Shown in pieces: positions 31,136-42,474 of a stretch of 64,000 nt of DNA; within the stretch, counting starts at the first letter, position 1, and the number at the start of each line of letters is the position of its first letter. The notes beneath the pieces were generated by a model. It ran no database searches and had not been told where the DNA came from. It was given only the letters and a program-made list of their open reading frames with translations. Source of the stretch: Apoda limacodes. Lineage: Eukaryota > Arthropoda > Insecta > Lepidoptera > Limacodidae. The position numbers and the translations under genes were made by a program. Where the stretch lies: positions 23,943,321 to 24,007,320 of the forward strand of contig OX291542.1 in assembly GCA_946406115.1 (NCBI GenBank). The letters run 5' to 3'.

Positions 31136-33917
31136 TTGGTTTATACGATGTTTAAAATCCTCATAGATTTGGACATAAGTGAACATTCTGTATGTGGTAT
31201 CTCTAGAAGCAGTGATAGAGCGAAGGGTTTACGCGATTGCTGTTTAATTATCTGGGACGAGTGCACTATGGCACACCGAAAAGCAGTAGAAGCAGTTGAT
31301 AGAACACTCAGAGATATCCGTCACAATGACCAACCTATGGGTGGCGTTTTGTGGGAATTTTTAGCCAAACGCTGCCAGTATAGTACCACGGGGAACAAAA
31401 ATCGACGAGATAAGTGCATGCTTAAAGAGCACAAGCCTTTGACAACACGTCACAAGGATGCAATTAACAGTGAACATGAGGGCGCGAACAGGAGGCAACA
31501 CAAATGCGCAGGAATTTTCTGATTAACTGCTAAAAATTGGCGAAGGGACATATCCGGAAGAAGAAAGGCAAATTGTTTTATCTGAAAATCTCTGCCACAC
31601 TGTTAATTCAATTGAAGAACTTATCTCTTCCGTGTATGGTGAACAAAATCAAATAAAATAATGAGAACTCATGGCTTTGCGAAAGAGCAATTTTGACTCC
31701 GTGAAATGACCAAGCCGCAAGAATCAACTTGGATATACTTGGATATACTTATAACGTACTAGCTAGATATGGTACGGAACCCTTCGTGCGCGAATCTGGC
31801 TCGCACTTAGCCGGTTTTATTTTTGCTGATCGTGTCGATGCAGGGATCCGGATTCAATCACCGGCGGCCAGGTTAAGTTGGAAAATAATCTGTGTCCAAT
31901 TGTTCACATTTTCTTTTTATCTACAATTCACGCATTAATCCAAACTTTGTATTTTCGTTTTATTTATTTTTTGCTGTATAACAGTTAACAGCGTGATAAA
32001 ACGCGGACGAAGTCGCGGGCAACAGCTAGTTGAATAATATGTTTCTGAGTTTATGTTTATTTATTGGTTTCTTGGGATAACTAGTTTTAGTTTTTTTTAT
32101 TGTATGGGCGCTTGGATTTTTATAGGTACAATTTTTACTATTAGTTTATGAACTTCTTAATTCTGTACGAATGTTTTACTATTTCTAAATTAACACAGGT
32201 TATAATTAATCAGCATTTAACTAACATTCGTACTCAATATTGTATAGTTGTATATCATTATAAGAACAACGATGATAAAAAAAAACTCAGAACAGTCTTA
32301 TTTTATGAAAAATTAATATTGAATTTAAATTTATATATTTAATCAATTCACTTAAAATGTACATCAAAAAAAAACTAGGTACGCTAAATAATTAAAAGTT
32401 AATGAAAAAAAACCTAATATTCAAATTAATTAGTATTTATTTTATGTATACATTTTAATATTAATTAAAATATTGGAGATCTACATATATCGTCGTTGAA
32501 TACATGGGCATAATAAAATATATGAGTTTCTTAAAAGTATTATGTTTTATTTATACAGTTAAATGTGAATATTATCTATATTATTAACGATATAATTTTG
32601 ACAGTGTTGGTCCTGGTGGATGATGGTAAACCTTTATTAGTCGTCTTGATTAATCTTTGTAGAAAAGACTATTGTAAAAGTAAGTTATTGTGCACACGGC
32701 CAGCAAAGTTTATATATTAGTCGTAATAATAGTATATTTCTTAAACATACTACGATATGCGACCATATCTTGCACAAGCTTCATTGGGGTTAAATCGTAC
32801 TTGCAGAACCTACCCGAGTGCTCAAATATGGAATTTGAAAATAAAACGAACTTTTTTAAAAATCTAGACCGGCTGAAATCTTCCCAATATTGGGTATGAT
32901 CCTTATTAAAATATATCATTACTGGACTTATTTCTCTCTTTAAAGTTTTTATTTATAATTCACTTTTTACGCAGTTAAGTTTTTAATTTATTTATTTTTG
33001 TGATATAGGTTATATGGTAACAGTAAAACCACAGCTATCCAGTGGCTACCAACAGGTGATTTGAATCAAAGATTAAATTATTAATAGACCAAGTAAAGTA
33101 CTACAGTACTAAACATGTATTATCTACCTATTGTACAGTATAGTGTTTAGTTTATACTTTAGCTAATTAATAATAGTACCTACAACTGTTTTATCATTCG
33201 CTGCAGTACAATGATAAATCATATTTTATCTTTCTTGGTCTTTTTTCCTATTTTATCTTTATTTAAGATACTTTTGTCAAAATTTATATTATTTATTGCA
33301 ATAGTCAAATGGTGACAACGATTGTATTCTAAGCGCTTTCATCAGAATAAAAAGTTAATTAAGAGTACTTTCCCGCCAATCACGGCAATTATAGGCGTTA
33401 CTTACGACTTTTACCTATTTTGTGGTTGTAGGTAAATAAATAATACGTAATAATAATAATAATTATTTCCTCTTCTCGCCACAGAATATCGTTAACATAG
33501 ATTAATGTTCACGCACTCTACGTGTTCTGATAAAGATTTAATTTGTTACGCCAGTAGTTCAAAATTAAGTAGGTAATAAAGTAGGTTCTATAAATTCTAA
33601 GTTCAATGGCAACTTGAATGTTAATGATTCATTGTTACTCGAATTGTATCGATTGCGGCATAATCATGTATAATATCAAGAAGAAACATGATTTATTAAG
33701 GGCAGGTCAAAGTTTTTATCGGAAATCTAGGTAAGTAAAAGAAACCCTATTTTTTTCCTAACCGTTTACGTATTATAATTAGGACTAGGAATTGAAATAC
33801 ATATAAAACACAAATGTAGGGGCCTGATTTTCAAAGTGTCTCTGGTACTCTATACCAACTCGAGAATTCCAAGGTAATGCCTGTTACGTATGCAGTAGGT
33901 TTTACCTCTTAAAACAT

Positions 33918-34170
33918 TTTTTTTTATGCCACTAATGTGGCAAATAAGCTTACGCTCCGCCCGATGGTAAGCGGTAACCCTAGCCTATGGAAGATTGCAT
34001 CATTTGCGCGTTGTTGACCCTTCAAAAATCTCATAACTTGTTTTTTGAAGAACCCCATACCACAGATTATATAATACTATACTAGTACCCATACTGTATT
34101 CCGTAGACAAAACGTCGGCATCCCTGGCTCATTCCACAACCGCACTTCTCTGAAAACCGATAAATGTACG
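33918..34170 (-). mobile_element. LINE 3' fragment (copy 1)
   Basis: T-run then ATGCCACTAATGTGGCAAAT, GTAAGCGGTAACCCTAGCC and AAGAACCCCATAC, with a small interruption near 34060-34090. Same family as 26395-26733. Duplicate at 46308-46560. Confidence 0.75.
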
Positions 34171-34459
34171 AGGGGATGAAAAATCTCCCTCACCTTTAAG
34201 TCACTTTTAAATCTATTTAATTCTAATTTAACTAGAATATTTAAGCGGGTAAAAGCGCGATAGTCTTTGGACACCTTGCGGCCGGCCGGGACGGAGAAGG
34301 ACAGGAGGACATAGCATATAAACGGAACATCGGTGAATGTCTTACGTTGTTCGGGAAAATCATGTGACGAAAATCATATACTTTTGTTACATATAACGAT
34401 TGAAAAATAGATCGAAATAGGACATAATCATGCAGGTGGGTCAACATGTTCAACACCGA

Positions 34460-34489
34460 CTACGAACTTGCACGTATTCAAGTTCGTAG
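34460..34489. other. Small perfect hairpin (copy 1)
   Basis: CTACGAACTTG, eight-base loop, CAAGTTCGTAG: an 11-bp perfect stem. Copy 2 at 46850-46879. No role known. Confidence 0.6.
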
Positions 34490-35199
34490 CCATCTATCGC
34501 ACTCAACCCAGGCGCTTATGATCGACTCCAATGTGTGATATGGAGATAGATAATACGCAATTGACAAGTTCCAACCCTAAAAGTGGAGAGAATATAGGCC
34601 CGTCTATGTCGACTAGTTCGCAGTGTGTTGTACCATCGGGAGCTTACGTCACAACTAAAAAATACTTCGTGAGAATGTTTTTGGACAACAAATTTGGAGC
34701 CAATGATTCAATCTGGAAATTATCGAATCCATTGAAATGCTGACGGCAGTAGCCTGACTTCTATTCGTCCAGTTTTTTTTATCATGAATTTCGGAGAGGT
34801 GTCGAAATTGTCTGACTAACAATAAGTTCTTTAGTAAAATTTTACAAAAAACCCGGAAAAACAATTGTCCTGAAAAATTGAATTCCTCTGTATGCAGTTA
34901 AGTAAATATTTTTACAATGAAATGGCAATGTAGTCCTACAAATTGAGTGGTACCTTTTTCCTAGTCCTGCGCTTGAAAGTTGCCGATTCGACAGTAACAT
35001 TTTTTTTATTATTAACCGTAGGACAAAAAAAACACATGTTAAAATAATGCATTCTGTGCGTATGTATCACTAGTCCTATTATATTGAATATATTGAAAAT
35101 AACATAATTTCTTATCCACTCCTGTATATGTATATGGATGTATGTTATACAGCAATTAAGCTCAAAATAGCGTGGTTGCACAAGTGAAGTGAGCCTTTA

Positions 35200-35316
35200 T
35201 ATTTATATACCACTAAGGTGGCAAACAAGCTTACGGCCCGCCTGATAGTAAGCGGTTACCGCAACCTATGGACGCTTGCAACCCCTGGGGCATCACTCGC
35301 GCAATGCCGATTCTTT
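35200..35316 (-). mobile_element. LINE 3' tip (copy 1)
   Basis: ATACCACTAAGGTGGCAAAC, then CCGCCTGATAGTAAGCGG and GGACGCTTGCAACCCC: the last ~110 bp of the LINE family. Duplicate at 47590-47706. Confidence 0.75.
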
Positions 35317-36726
35317 AAATCTCTTTTGTAGAATTATAAATATTGTAACTGCAGGTGTTAAGTACGTACCTACACGTGCAAAGTTTTACATATTCAAAGA
35401 CAGCTCGGTATGTATAATGATCTGATGACATCAACGCATGTCACATGTCACACAAACAACGCAATGAAATGTACCTCACTTATAAAAGAAACACCTACAA
35501 TTACAAAAACGTCATCGAAATCTATTGAATACCTAAGAGTAAAAGGTATTTGGGCAAAAAAATAAATTGATAGGTAAGGTACCTGATTTAGGTAAAAAAG
35601 AGGAATCAACTTTAATAGTGCTATACGAAGTGCGAATGGTTATTGAATGGACCCATCGATTGGTACGCACGAGCGGTCACCCAATATAATCTGTGCCCAA
35701 AGTATCTGTTGTGATAAGCGACCCGCTAAACTAAAGGATCGAATTGTTTTGATTCAATCACGCTACCCGTAGGTCGCGATCGACCCGGGTCACAAGAAAT
35801 AATCGATCGACCCACGTCTACCGGCATGGGAAGGGAACCCAAGGCATTATTGCGGTATGACTGGCAGAGGTTCCCCCCAGACTTCTTTTAGTTTCTCCCG
35901 AAAAATTCCCTTAATGTCCCTTAGCTCACTCAGCTATTTTCTACAAGTACCTGAAATGCAAAAATGCATACGATTATATACTAGGTACTATTTCTATTAT
36001 TATAAATATTTTCGAATGTTTACGGTGTTCATTGCGTCGTTAAATCCGCAAACAATATTTTTTTCGAGAAGATTGCATAGAATCAATTAGGCTTATATCA
36101 TTGACTTTATTAAAAATTATTTAAAAACCTACCAAGTGCGATTCGGACTCACGCACCGAGGGTTCCGCACCAACTAACATTTACATATTTTACAAACACA
36201 AACAAAAATAAAAAGTATGCCGCTAAGCAGTCACCCATCCAATTTCTGACCAAGTCCAACGTTGCTTAACTTTGAATATTGTTTCCGACAATATGTTTCG
36301 CTAAATAATAGCTAGATGGCGCTGTAACGATGATTTAAGATAGTAAATGGTTCTGGCCCTTCTCATATTTCTCCGGTTTTTATCATTTGTTGTTATATTA
36401 AGACCTCAGACGCTCACAAACATTATGATCACTGCACATACAATGTGTTATTCTTTTTATGATAGAGAGAAAAGAGACCAGTTAGTTAGACTAGTAAGCT
36501 GAAATATGGCATGTATGCATATTAAATAAATAAAATAAAATAAAATTTGTAGAGTACCTCCCCTACACGTAAATTGGGAATGATATTTTTTTTCTCTACC
36601 CCATAGTGTGTGATGTCGTTGAATAACTCGTTTAAATATTGAGGGTGAGTAAAAACCAATTTTTTGATTCAGTGATGCGGTTGCGATATATTAAGCTTTT
36701 AAGTGCAAATTTGTGTTAGCGCCCAG

Positions 36727-37647
36727 GGGGCCGTTCAAAAACCGACTGAGTCGAGTAGAGTTATGACTCGAACCGTTCATAAACTAACTGAGTTCCAACC
36801 CTAATCCGTTCAAAAACGCGTAGAGTTCTTACCCTAGGGTTGGCTTAAGTGAACCGTACTAGACGCGGGTTCGTCGGAGTAGGCGGCCATATTTGATTAA
36901 AATGGTCAAAGCAATGTTTCCGTATTAAGAAAATTAGTAAATTATTTTGTTGTTAGTTTTTGTATTTAAGTATTTTTCGATGACTTTTGTATTTGGAGTT
37001 TTTTAGTAATAAAAGATTTTTAAGTATTTCCACTCCACTACTAGGGTTCAGTTTTTTCTTAGAATCTTTAGTGAATAACCCTAAATGCCTTAAAATAGTG
37101 TTAAAATATTGATTTTAGCCGTAAATTTTAGCTGTTTAGAAATACTCCTATTTTCATTTTATTTTTTGTTAAATAAAATCTAACAATAAAATAAACCGCG
37201 ATTCAAGTGTTTACAATGAAAACACAACGCTACAACTACAAAAAGGTAAACATTGGTAACATACTGATAAATAAATAGTATTATAATATACTTAATAATA
37301 TTGGTAAGTTTTATTAAAATATATGTATAATCAAAACAAAAGAATTCACCAAGTTCCCACCTAGTTTATGAAAACTTATTTCAAAAAAGCAAGAAGGAAA
37401 TTATTAGTTTGTTCTCACTCAAAGTCAAAAAAATAGCCTAAAACTTTATTTAAATTTTAGTTTTCCGTAGGCCTTACATAGGTATTTCAAATAAAAAAAA
37501 TGCCCCTACAAGGTCGAAATTCCTAAAAGTGGAAACATTGATTAAAACTTGACAGATGTAACTCGGTTAGCCGTTCAAAAACTATAGGGTAGAGTTAGGA
37601 ACCCGATGACGTCATTTTTTACTCAAGTTACTCGTTTTTGAACGCAA
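36727..37647. mobile_element. Non-autonomous TIR element (copy 1)
   Basis: Ends GGGGCCGTTCAAAAAC and, inverted, GTTTTTGAACGCAA. Both flanks are CCCAG (36722-36726 and 37648-37652), a possible 5-bp target duplication. GTTCAAAAAC-type words recur subterminally on both sides. No coding capacity. Copy 2 at 49117-50037. Confidence 0.6.
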
Positions 37648-38266
37648 CCCAGTGTGTGCGTGTGTGAGTGTGTCTCCACTGCCAGATAAATGGAAGTTCT
37701 TGGGTGGGTGAAAAAAATCATCAGAGTAGCATACAAAAATACCTTCCGAATTGGAACTGTCTTAACCTTTGTATTTCTTTAGTTGCTTAAGAACTGTCCT
37801 AATTTCACCTTAGTCTACTTCCGGAATGTTCTCGGCATGAAGGCGGATTTGGGGTGCACGACAATCGTCTATATATAGAGTTGCAGACTTTGGCGCTTGT
37901 GTACTCAATCGGCCTCTGGCTTAGAAGAAACGGTTCGCGTCAGATTTCGTTGGTTTCGCCAAATGGCTTTTTTTCAACTGTCACGCTTCCAATTCCAAGC
38001 TCTCGTCTGTCCTCAGTATTCTGTTATGGTACGAGTACGATAACAAGAAAAGTCGTCGGTTGAGGTAGCCTACCGAAACACGAGGATTTATCGCACCTTG
38101 TGGCCTACCATTACCAAGACCCCTACCGTAGCCTAGAATAGTTAGGCTCCAGGAACTTGGATGCTGTGGAGGCCTTGGTTACGATGCAACGTAGATATGG
38201 TTGAATAAGATACAACATTTTTGCTGTATTTGGCCGTATGTCTAAAAATTCTTTATTCCTTTTCAG

Positions 38267-38358
38267 AATTTACGAAAATATACTGGAGACCATTGGTCAT
38301 ACACCTTTAGTAAAATTAAACCGAATACCCGAAGATCACGGACTAGAGTGCGAAATGT
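38267..38358 (+). CDS. CBS: CBS-B exon 1 (copy 1), in chimera
   Basis: 92 nt after [27 protein letters not shown] to GLECEM, phase 1 before GTTAGT. Identical to 50657-50748. A candidate in-frame ATG lies at 38238-38240 if there is no upstream exon. Confidence 0.85.
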
Positions 38359-39011
38359 GTTAGTATTTTTATTAACCATATAAATAACTCAACTAGACTA
38401 ACAACATATTTTTGTAAAACTGTTTAATTAATAATATTGAACATGCAACCGAGACTAATACTGATTGCGGTATCCATACACGGCCAGTACGAGTACTAAC
38501 AAATCTGAGCCGATTTACAGCCGTCGGATTCTTTTATGCAAAATTCTAACTCAAAAACTTTAAAATTAGCTTTTTAGCAGAAAATACAAAATAAAGAATT
38601 ATTTTTTTATTTCAAAATTAGTTTTGATGACTATCTTATTTTTTAAACATTTTACGATAACGCATTATCATTTTTATTTTATCATTATGTTTTATTAAAA
38701 TTTAAAAAAAAGGAATTCTAATAAACTAATTCATAAATGCCTAGCCGACACTCCTTAATATAATACACGAAAACATTAACAGCATACTTTATTTCTGCCG
38801 TAAACACTCACAAAGAAAAGATTTCACGAAATTCTTTTCCTAACAGAGGGGCAATGAAAAAGAAAACGTTTGTATGAAGATAAGAAATCAACAAGCACAT
38901 TGAGGGTCCACAGGGAATTTGTCAGGGCACCACTTCAAAGGGGCCGACTTTAATCTATTGGAGACAAAGCACTATTTTGTCAGAAAAATAGTACCCTTAT
39001 CTCTTAATAGA

Positions 39012-39073
39012 TCGTCCCCGTAGAGCGAAAACTAACTAACAAATAGTGACTTCCGAGATATTGTAACTTGAAA
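39012..39073. mobile_element. Left end of a TIR element, cut by the duplication joint
   Basis: The first ~62 bp of the element complete at 51402-54554, starting TCGTCCCCGTAGAGCG, then abruptly replaced by LINE sequence at 39074. Confidence 0.85.
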
Positions 39074-39569
39074 TTCAAACAATTACTCAGGACACATCCC
39101 ATTGTACAAGCGGTAAAACACACACGAGGAGCACCTATTTTGCCGATGAATTGGAAATTGCGTATTAATTTAGAAATATTCGGATCCTCATTATTACGAG
39201 CCGTGGTCCAAGCCTCATAGGCTTTCTTTCCCACGGAAAACCATAATAGACCATCGTAGATTGAAATAAAAAGCATTACAAGGTAAAAACTTTCAAACCG
39301 ACTTCTGCATTTATAATATTGGAATTCCTATAATCAAAGTAGTTATGGTAAATAGCTTCTTTTGATATTAATGATAAATGATTTGATTTTTCATTTCTCG
39401 TTGGTACCTATTAGACCTAATATGGTAAAATTCAAGCGTATAATTAAATTTTTGTAGAATTTTTATCATTTAGACTAACGTATTTTCCAAAGCGTTCGCT
39501 AAGATTTTTTTTTGGATGCCATGCTCATAAAATAGACGTAGGTATACTGAATACCAAACATAAACATAG

Positions 39570-39750
39570 GTGGCAGCAGCGGCTTAGCAATGGTTGCAGC
39601 TGTCAAAGCGGCTAAAAAGTTGAACTTGGGTGTCGGGAAACGCATAGTCGTGGTCTTACCCGACGGGATCCGCAACTATATGTCCAAGTTCGTCACTGAC
39701 CAGTGGATGGAAGCTCATTTCTTCCAGGATCCCCCTGAGCATACCATGAA
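39570..39750 (+). CDS. CBS: CBS-A exon 6 (copy 2)
   Basis: Identical to 27176-27356 with the same acceptor and donor. Confidence 0.85.
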
Positions 39751-40178
39751 GTAAGTACATCTATAGATATATTCATAGATAGCCTACATTCTACTTTTTA
39801 TTATATTTATAATATTTAATATGAAAGTGATTCTACAAAATCTTCGCAATTGATATTAAACACAGTGTAAGAAAGGTATCAGCAGCGAATTCAATTGTTG
39901 AAACAGTTCTTAATGTTACTTGAGACCTGAGACACGTAGCTAGTATTTTAGGAAAAATGACGAAGAGTTTTAAAATAGTTGGGCCACAATAACACAAGTT
40001 TAGTTAGAGTTATATTTTATCAGTACATTACTCATATTCAACATATATATAAATATATATCTACTTATTGAATTATGCCTGCATATAAAGGTATCTGTTT
40101 AGTTACGAATGTCATGTCATGATCAATTTAAAGAGTAATAAAATTTTAAAATTATTCTATAATTTATACAAATTACAG

Positions 40179-40310
40179 ATGGTGGAAGCAACCTATAACA
40201 AAGTTGCGTCTACATCACAAATATCCACTTATCGACGCTACTAGCACTTGTAAACAGGCTGTTAAGAAAATGAGCTACGGAAACGCTGCTATTGTTGTAA
40301 ACAAAAAAGG
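40179..40310 (+). CDS. CBS: CBS-A exon 7 (copy 2)
   Basis: Same as 27785-27916 except G to A at 40277, changing Cys (TGC) to Tyr (TAC) in KKM-S-(C/Y)-GN. It is the only coding difference seen between the copies. Confidence 0.85.
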
Positions 40311-41386
40311 GTAGGTTTTTAATGACCTCAGCCATCGAAACAAATTGCTTTGGGATAGGTGAAATAACGTAGAAACGAGAATGCTTGTTGAAACTTTTTA
40401 GCTGAAAATTTCTAACTATCTTCCTCCAGAACCGCAAAGTGTGTCCGCATCCAAAAACCGATTAAGTGAATCTCGTTACACGCACAGTAGAGGGTTCCGT
40501 TGTAACTGTTGTAACTGAAAAATAGTCAGTACCGATTTAAAATTTAAAGTTTTTCGAACGATTCTTAACAATAATCAATCACAAACTTATCTAGGAATAG
40601 GTAGTTCGAAAGACCCTGTACCGCCAAGCACCCCGCTGCCGCCTAGTCCAATGCGTTATTCGAACGTATACTGTTATCAATTTAGTAAGTATTAGTATTC
40701 AGAATGTTATAATTTTATTTTTCTATAATGTTACATGGTTCATAAACTTATATTTAATAACTGTTTAACACAAGTGCCAACTTTATCTTAGTACCTTTTA
40801 ATGGACTTAGTACGAAATTTTCACTTTTCCGATTAATTTTTTTAAGTTGATCGACTATTACTCATTAATTTGTAAAGCCTACTTAGCTATTATTGTTTTT
40901 TCCATTTAGTTTCGTTATGTGCTACTCCCATGATTTCCTTCACACACGAAACGAAATAAAGAATAGCCGTTTAGCTCACAGTAGGGGGACACTCCGCTCA
41001 AACAAAAATTTTCAAAGATTAAAAAAATGGTGTTCACACATCCTCAATGTAAACACGAGTTATCCAACGACACCCCACACTATGGGGTAGAGGAAAAAAT
41101 AAATCATTCCCACTTTAAGTGTAGGAGAGCCCTCGGAGGAGGAGAATCTTTAAGCCAAGCCGCGGACAGACGGACAGATGGACAGACGGATGGTCGGACA
41201 TGGCGAAACTATAAGGGTTCGCCTCGTTGACTACGGAACCCTAAAAAGGAACTTGCTTTAAAACAGTTAAATTTTCATCTTCACAAAATATAATTTAGTG
41301 ATATTTCTATTGTAAGTATTTATTTCTTTCTGAATATTATTCCATTTAATTTTTTTTATAATGTATGGTATTTTCACATTTTTCAG

Positions 41387-41631
41387 ATGGTTTGTCGGAG
41401 CGGTAACCAAAGACAGCTTACGGAAGGCAGCTACTAACCCTACCAAGCTACCCGATAGCGATTCAGAGGAGCTCAACTTCAACGACATAGTGACCAACCG
41501 CCTAGTCAAGCATTGTTACACCCTGCCTAAAAACGGGAAGAAAGGAGTTCCTACTATAGGATTAATATCCCGTATGCTGGACATCACGCCCTTCGTGGTC
41601 ATAGGGAAAGAGCACCAGAATTCTGAAAAAG
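41387..41631 (+). CDS. CBS: CBS-A exon 8 (copy 2)
   Basis: Identical to 28997-29241, including the weak GTTAAA donor. Confidence 0.85.
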
Positions 41632-42387
41632 GTTAAAAAAAACTCAATGAATCTGATCATTGTGCTTATTTTCGTTCGAATAATGCTTAGTTACGATTTT
41701 TGTACAAGTTACCTATGTATTAAAAAAAACACTTGGCGAGTGTTAGAAACATTTTCTTAGTTAGGCCAGAAGTAGGTATAGGTATAGTAGAAATAGCTAA
41801 AGAATAATACTGATGGCGTATTTAATTGGTCCATTGCTCAACGTACCTGTGTTGACAACAGGCCAACCTCATAGATAACTTATTTATAGCCAACCTTCTA
41901 TTCCTCCTTGTCTACAAAACACACACCCATTCACTACAGTTTCATCGAACACGATAGCCGATCTCCATCGGGGAAATCAACGCTTACCCACAGAAGAAAC
42001 TTTATTTATACTATTAAGATTGGTAGAACTGGTAACTTGGTAAAATTATCAAGTATTAGAATATAACTCAGAAATAACAAAGTTTTAAGGTTCGATCAGC
42101 CGACAAGGAGTAAAAAATATTTGCCAACTTGACGATAACGAAGACCCTCCTACTGCGTTCAAATACTGACTGGCCGCGAGGTAACTGTACCGAACAATAG
42201 GTCTACCCAATGTCTCCACAGTTTTTTGTAACTATAACCCAATGATAGTACATATAATTATTAAAAGGTACCTGGTAAGAGGCCGTCCCACGCTGCATCT
42301 TTGTGATCCATCGTCTTATCGGTTCTACTAGCGATGTAGCCTGCCCATTGCCACTTGGTTTTTACTAATCTTTCATTTTTCTTTCAG

Positions 42388-42458
42388 ATTACTTTGTACC
42401 TGAAGGTGTAGCGACTGGCGATGACGTCCTTGATTATATTTTTCAATTTCAAGTCTAA
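42388..42458 (+). CDS. CBS: CBS-A exon 9 (copy 2), last
   Basis: Identical to 29998-30068, ending in TAA, with the Helitron again 16 bp downstream. Confidence 0.85.
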
Positions 42459-42474
42459 TTTTCGAAACCGGAAA

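Larger units (their letters stand above)
30085..32030 (+). mobile_element. Helitron with decayed helicase gene (copy 1)
   Basis: 1,946 bp from TCTATACATATAATAAAAC (A at 30084 to its left) to CGCGGGCAACAGCTAGT at 32030 (T to its right). A decayed Pif1-type helicase C-terminal region lies at about 31130-31660: DISEHSVCGISRSSDRAK, LIIWDECTMAHRKAVEA, DIRHNDQPMGG, then frame loss and LSENLCHTVNSIEELI near 31590-31625. A scrap of the GGGTTCCG family is nested near 31770. Inactive. Copy 2 at 42475-44420. Confidence 0.9.
32031..38237. other. Intergenic stretch between CBS-A 3' end and B exon 1 (copy 1)
   Basis: Contains LINE 3' fragments (33918-34170 and 35200-35316, both -), a small perfect hairpin at 34460-34489, an inverted piece of the intron-7 repeat (36540-36700) and a TIR element (36727-37647). 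An open frame at 34531-34743 (MCDMEIDNTQLTSSNPKSG onward) and one at 37854-38063 were not recognised. Exact duplicate at 44421-50627. Confidence 0.6.
26680..39073. repeat. Tandem duplication unit, copy 1
   Basis: 12,394 bp, repeated head to tail at 39074-51463. It holds CBS-A exons 6-9, a Helitron, LINE fragments, a MITE and gene B's first exon. Differences from copy 2 found by eye: 27883 G/A, a small replacement with 4 bp net loss near 27952-27965, 30738 G/A and 38204 A/G. Confidence 0.97.
38238..42458 (+). pseudogene. Chimeric CBS locus: gene B exon 1 joined to gene A exons 6-9
   Basis: Created by the tandem duplication. Exons: 38238/38267-38358 (B exon 1), 39570-39750, 40179-40310, 41387-41631, 42388-42458 (A exons 6-9, copy 2). 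B exon 1 ends in phase 1 and A exon 6 starts with two codon bases, so a splice across 38359-39569 would be in frame, forming a TGT codon at the joint. The product would lack exons 2-5: no PLP lysine, no SGNTG loop and no GTGGT loop. It cannot be a normal CBS, but it keeps the C-terminal CBS-domain pair. Alternatively the A exons here could serve gene A as a second set of 3' exons. If the duplication is an assembly error, this locus does not exist. Confidence 0.8.

Noticed and set aside
31136..31522. Host Pif1-like DNA helicase gene
   Set aside because: Fragmentary, frame-broken and enclosed between Helitron ends; it is the transposon's own helicase relic.
34531..34743. 70-codon open frame of ordinary composition between the CBS genes
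   Set aside because: Not recognised and isolated among repeats; could be a transposon scrap, so not called as a gene.
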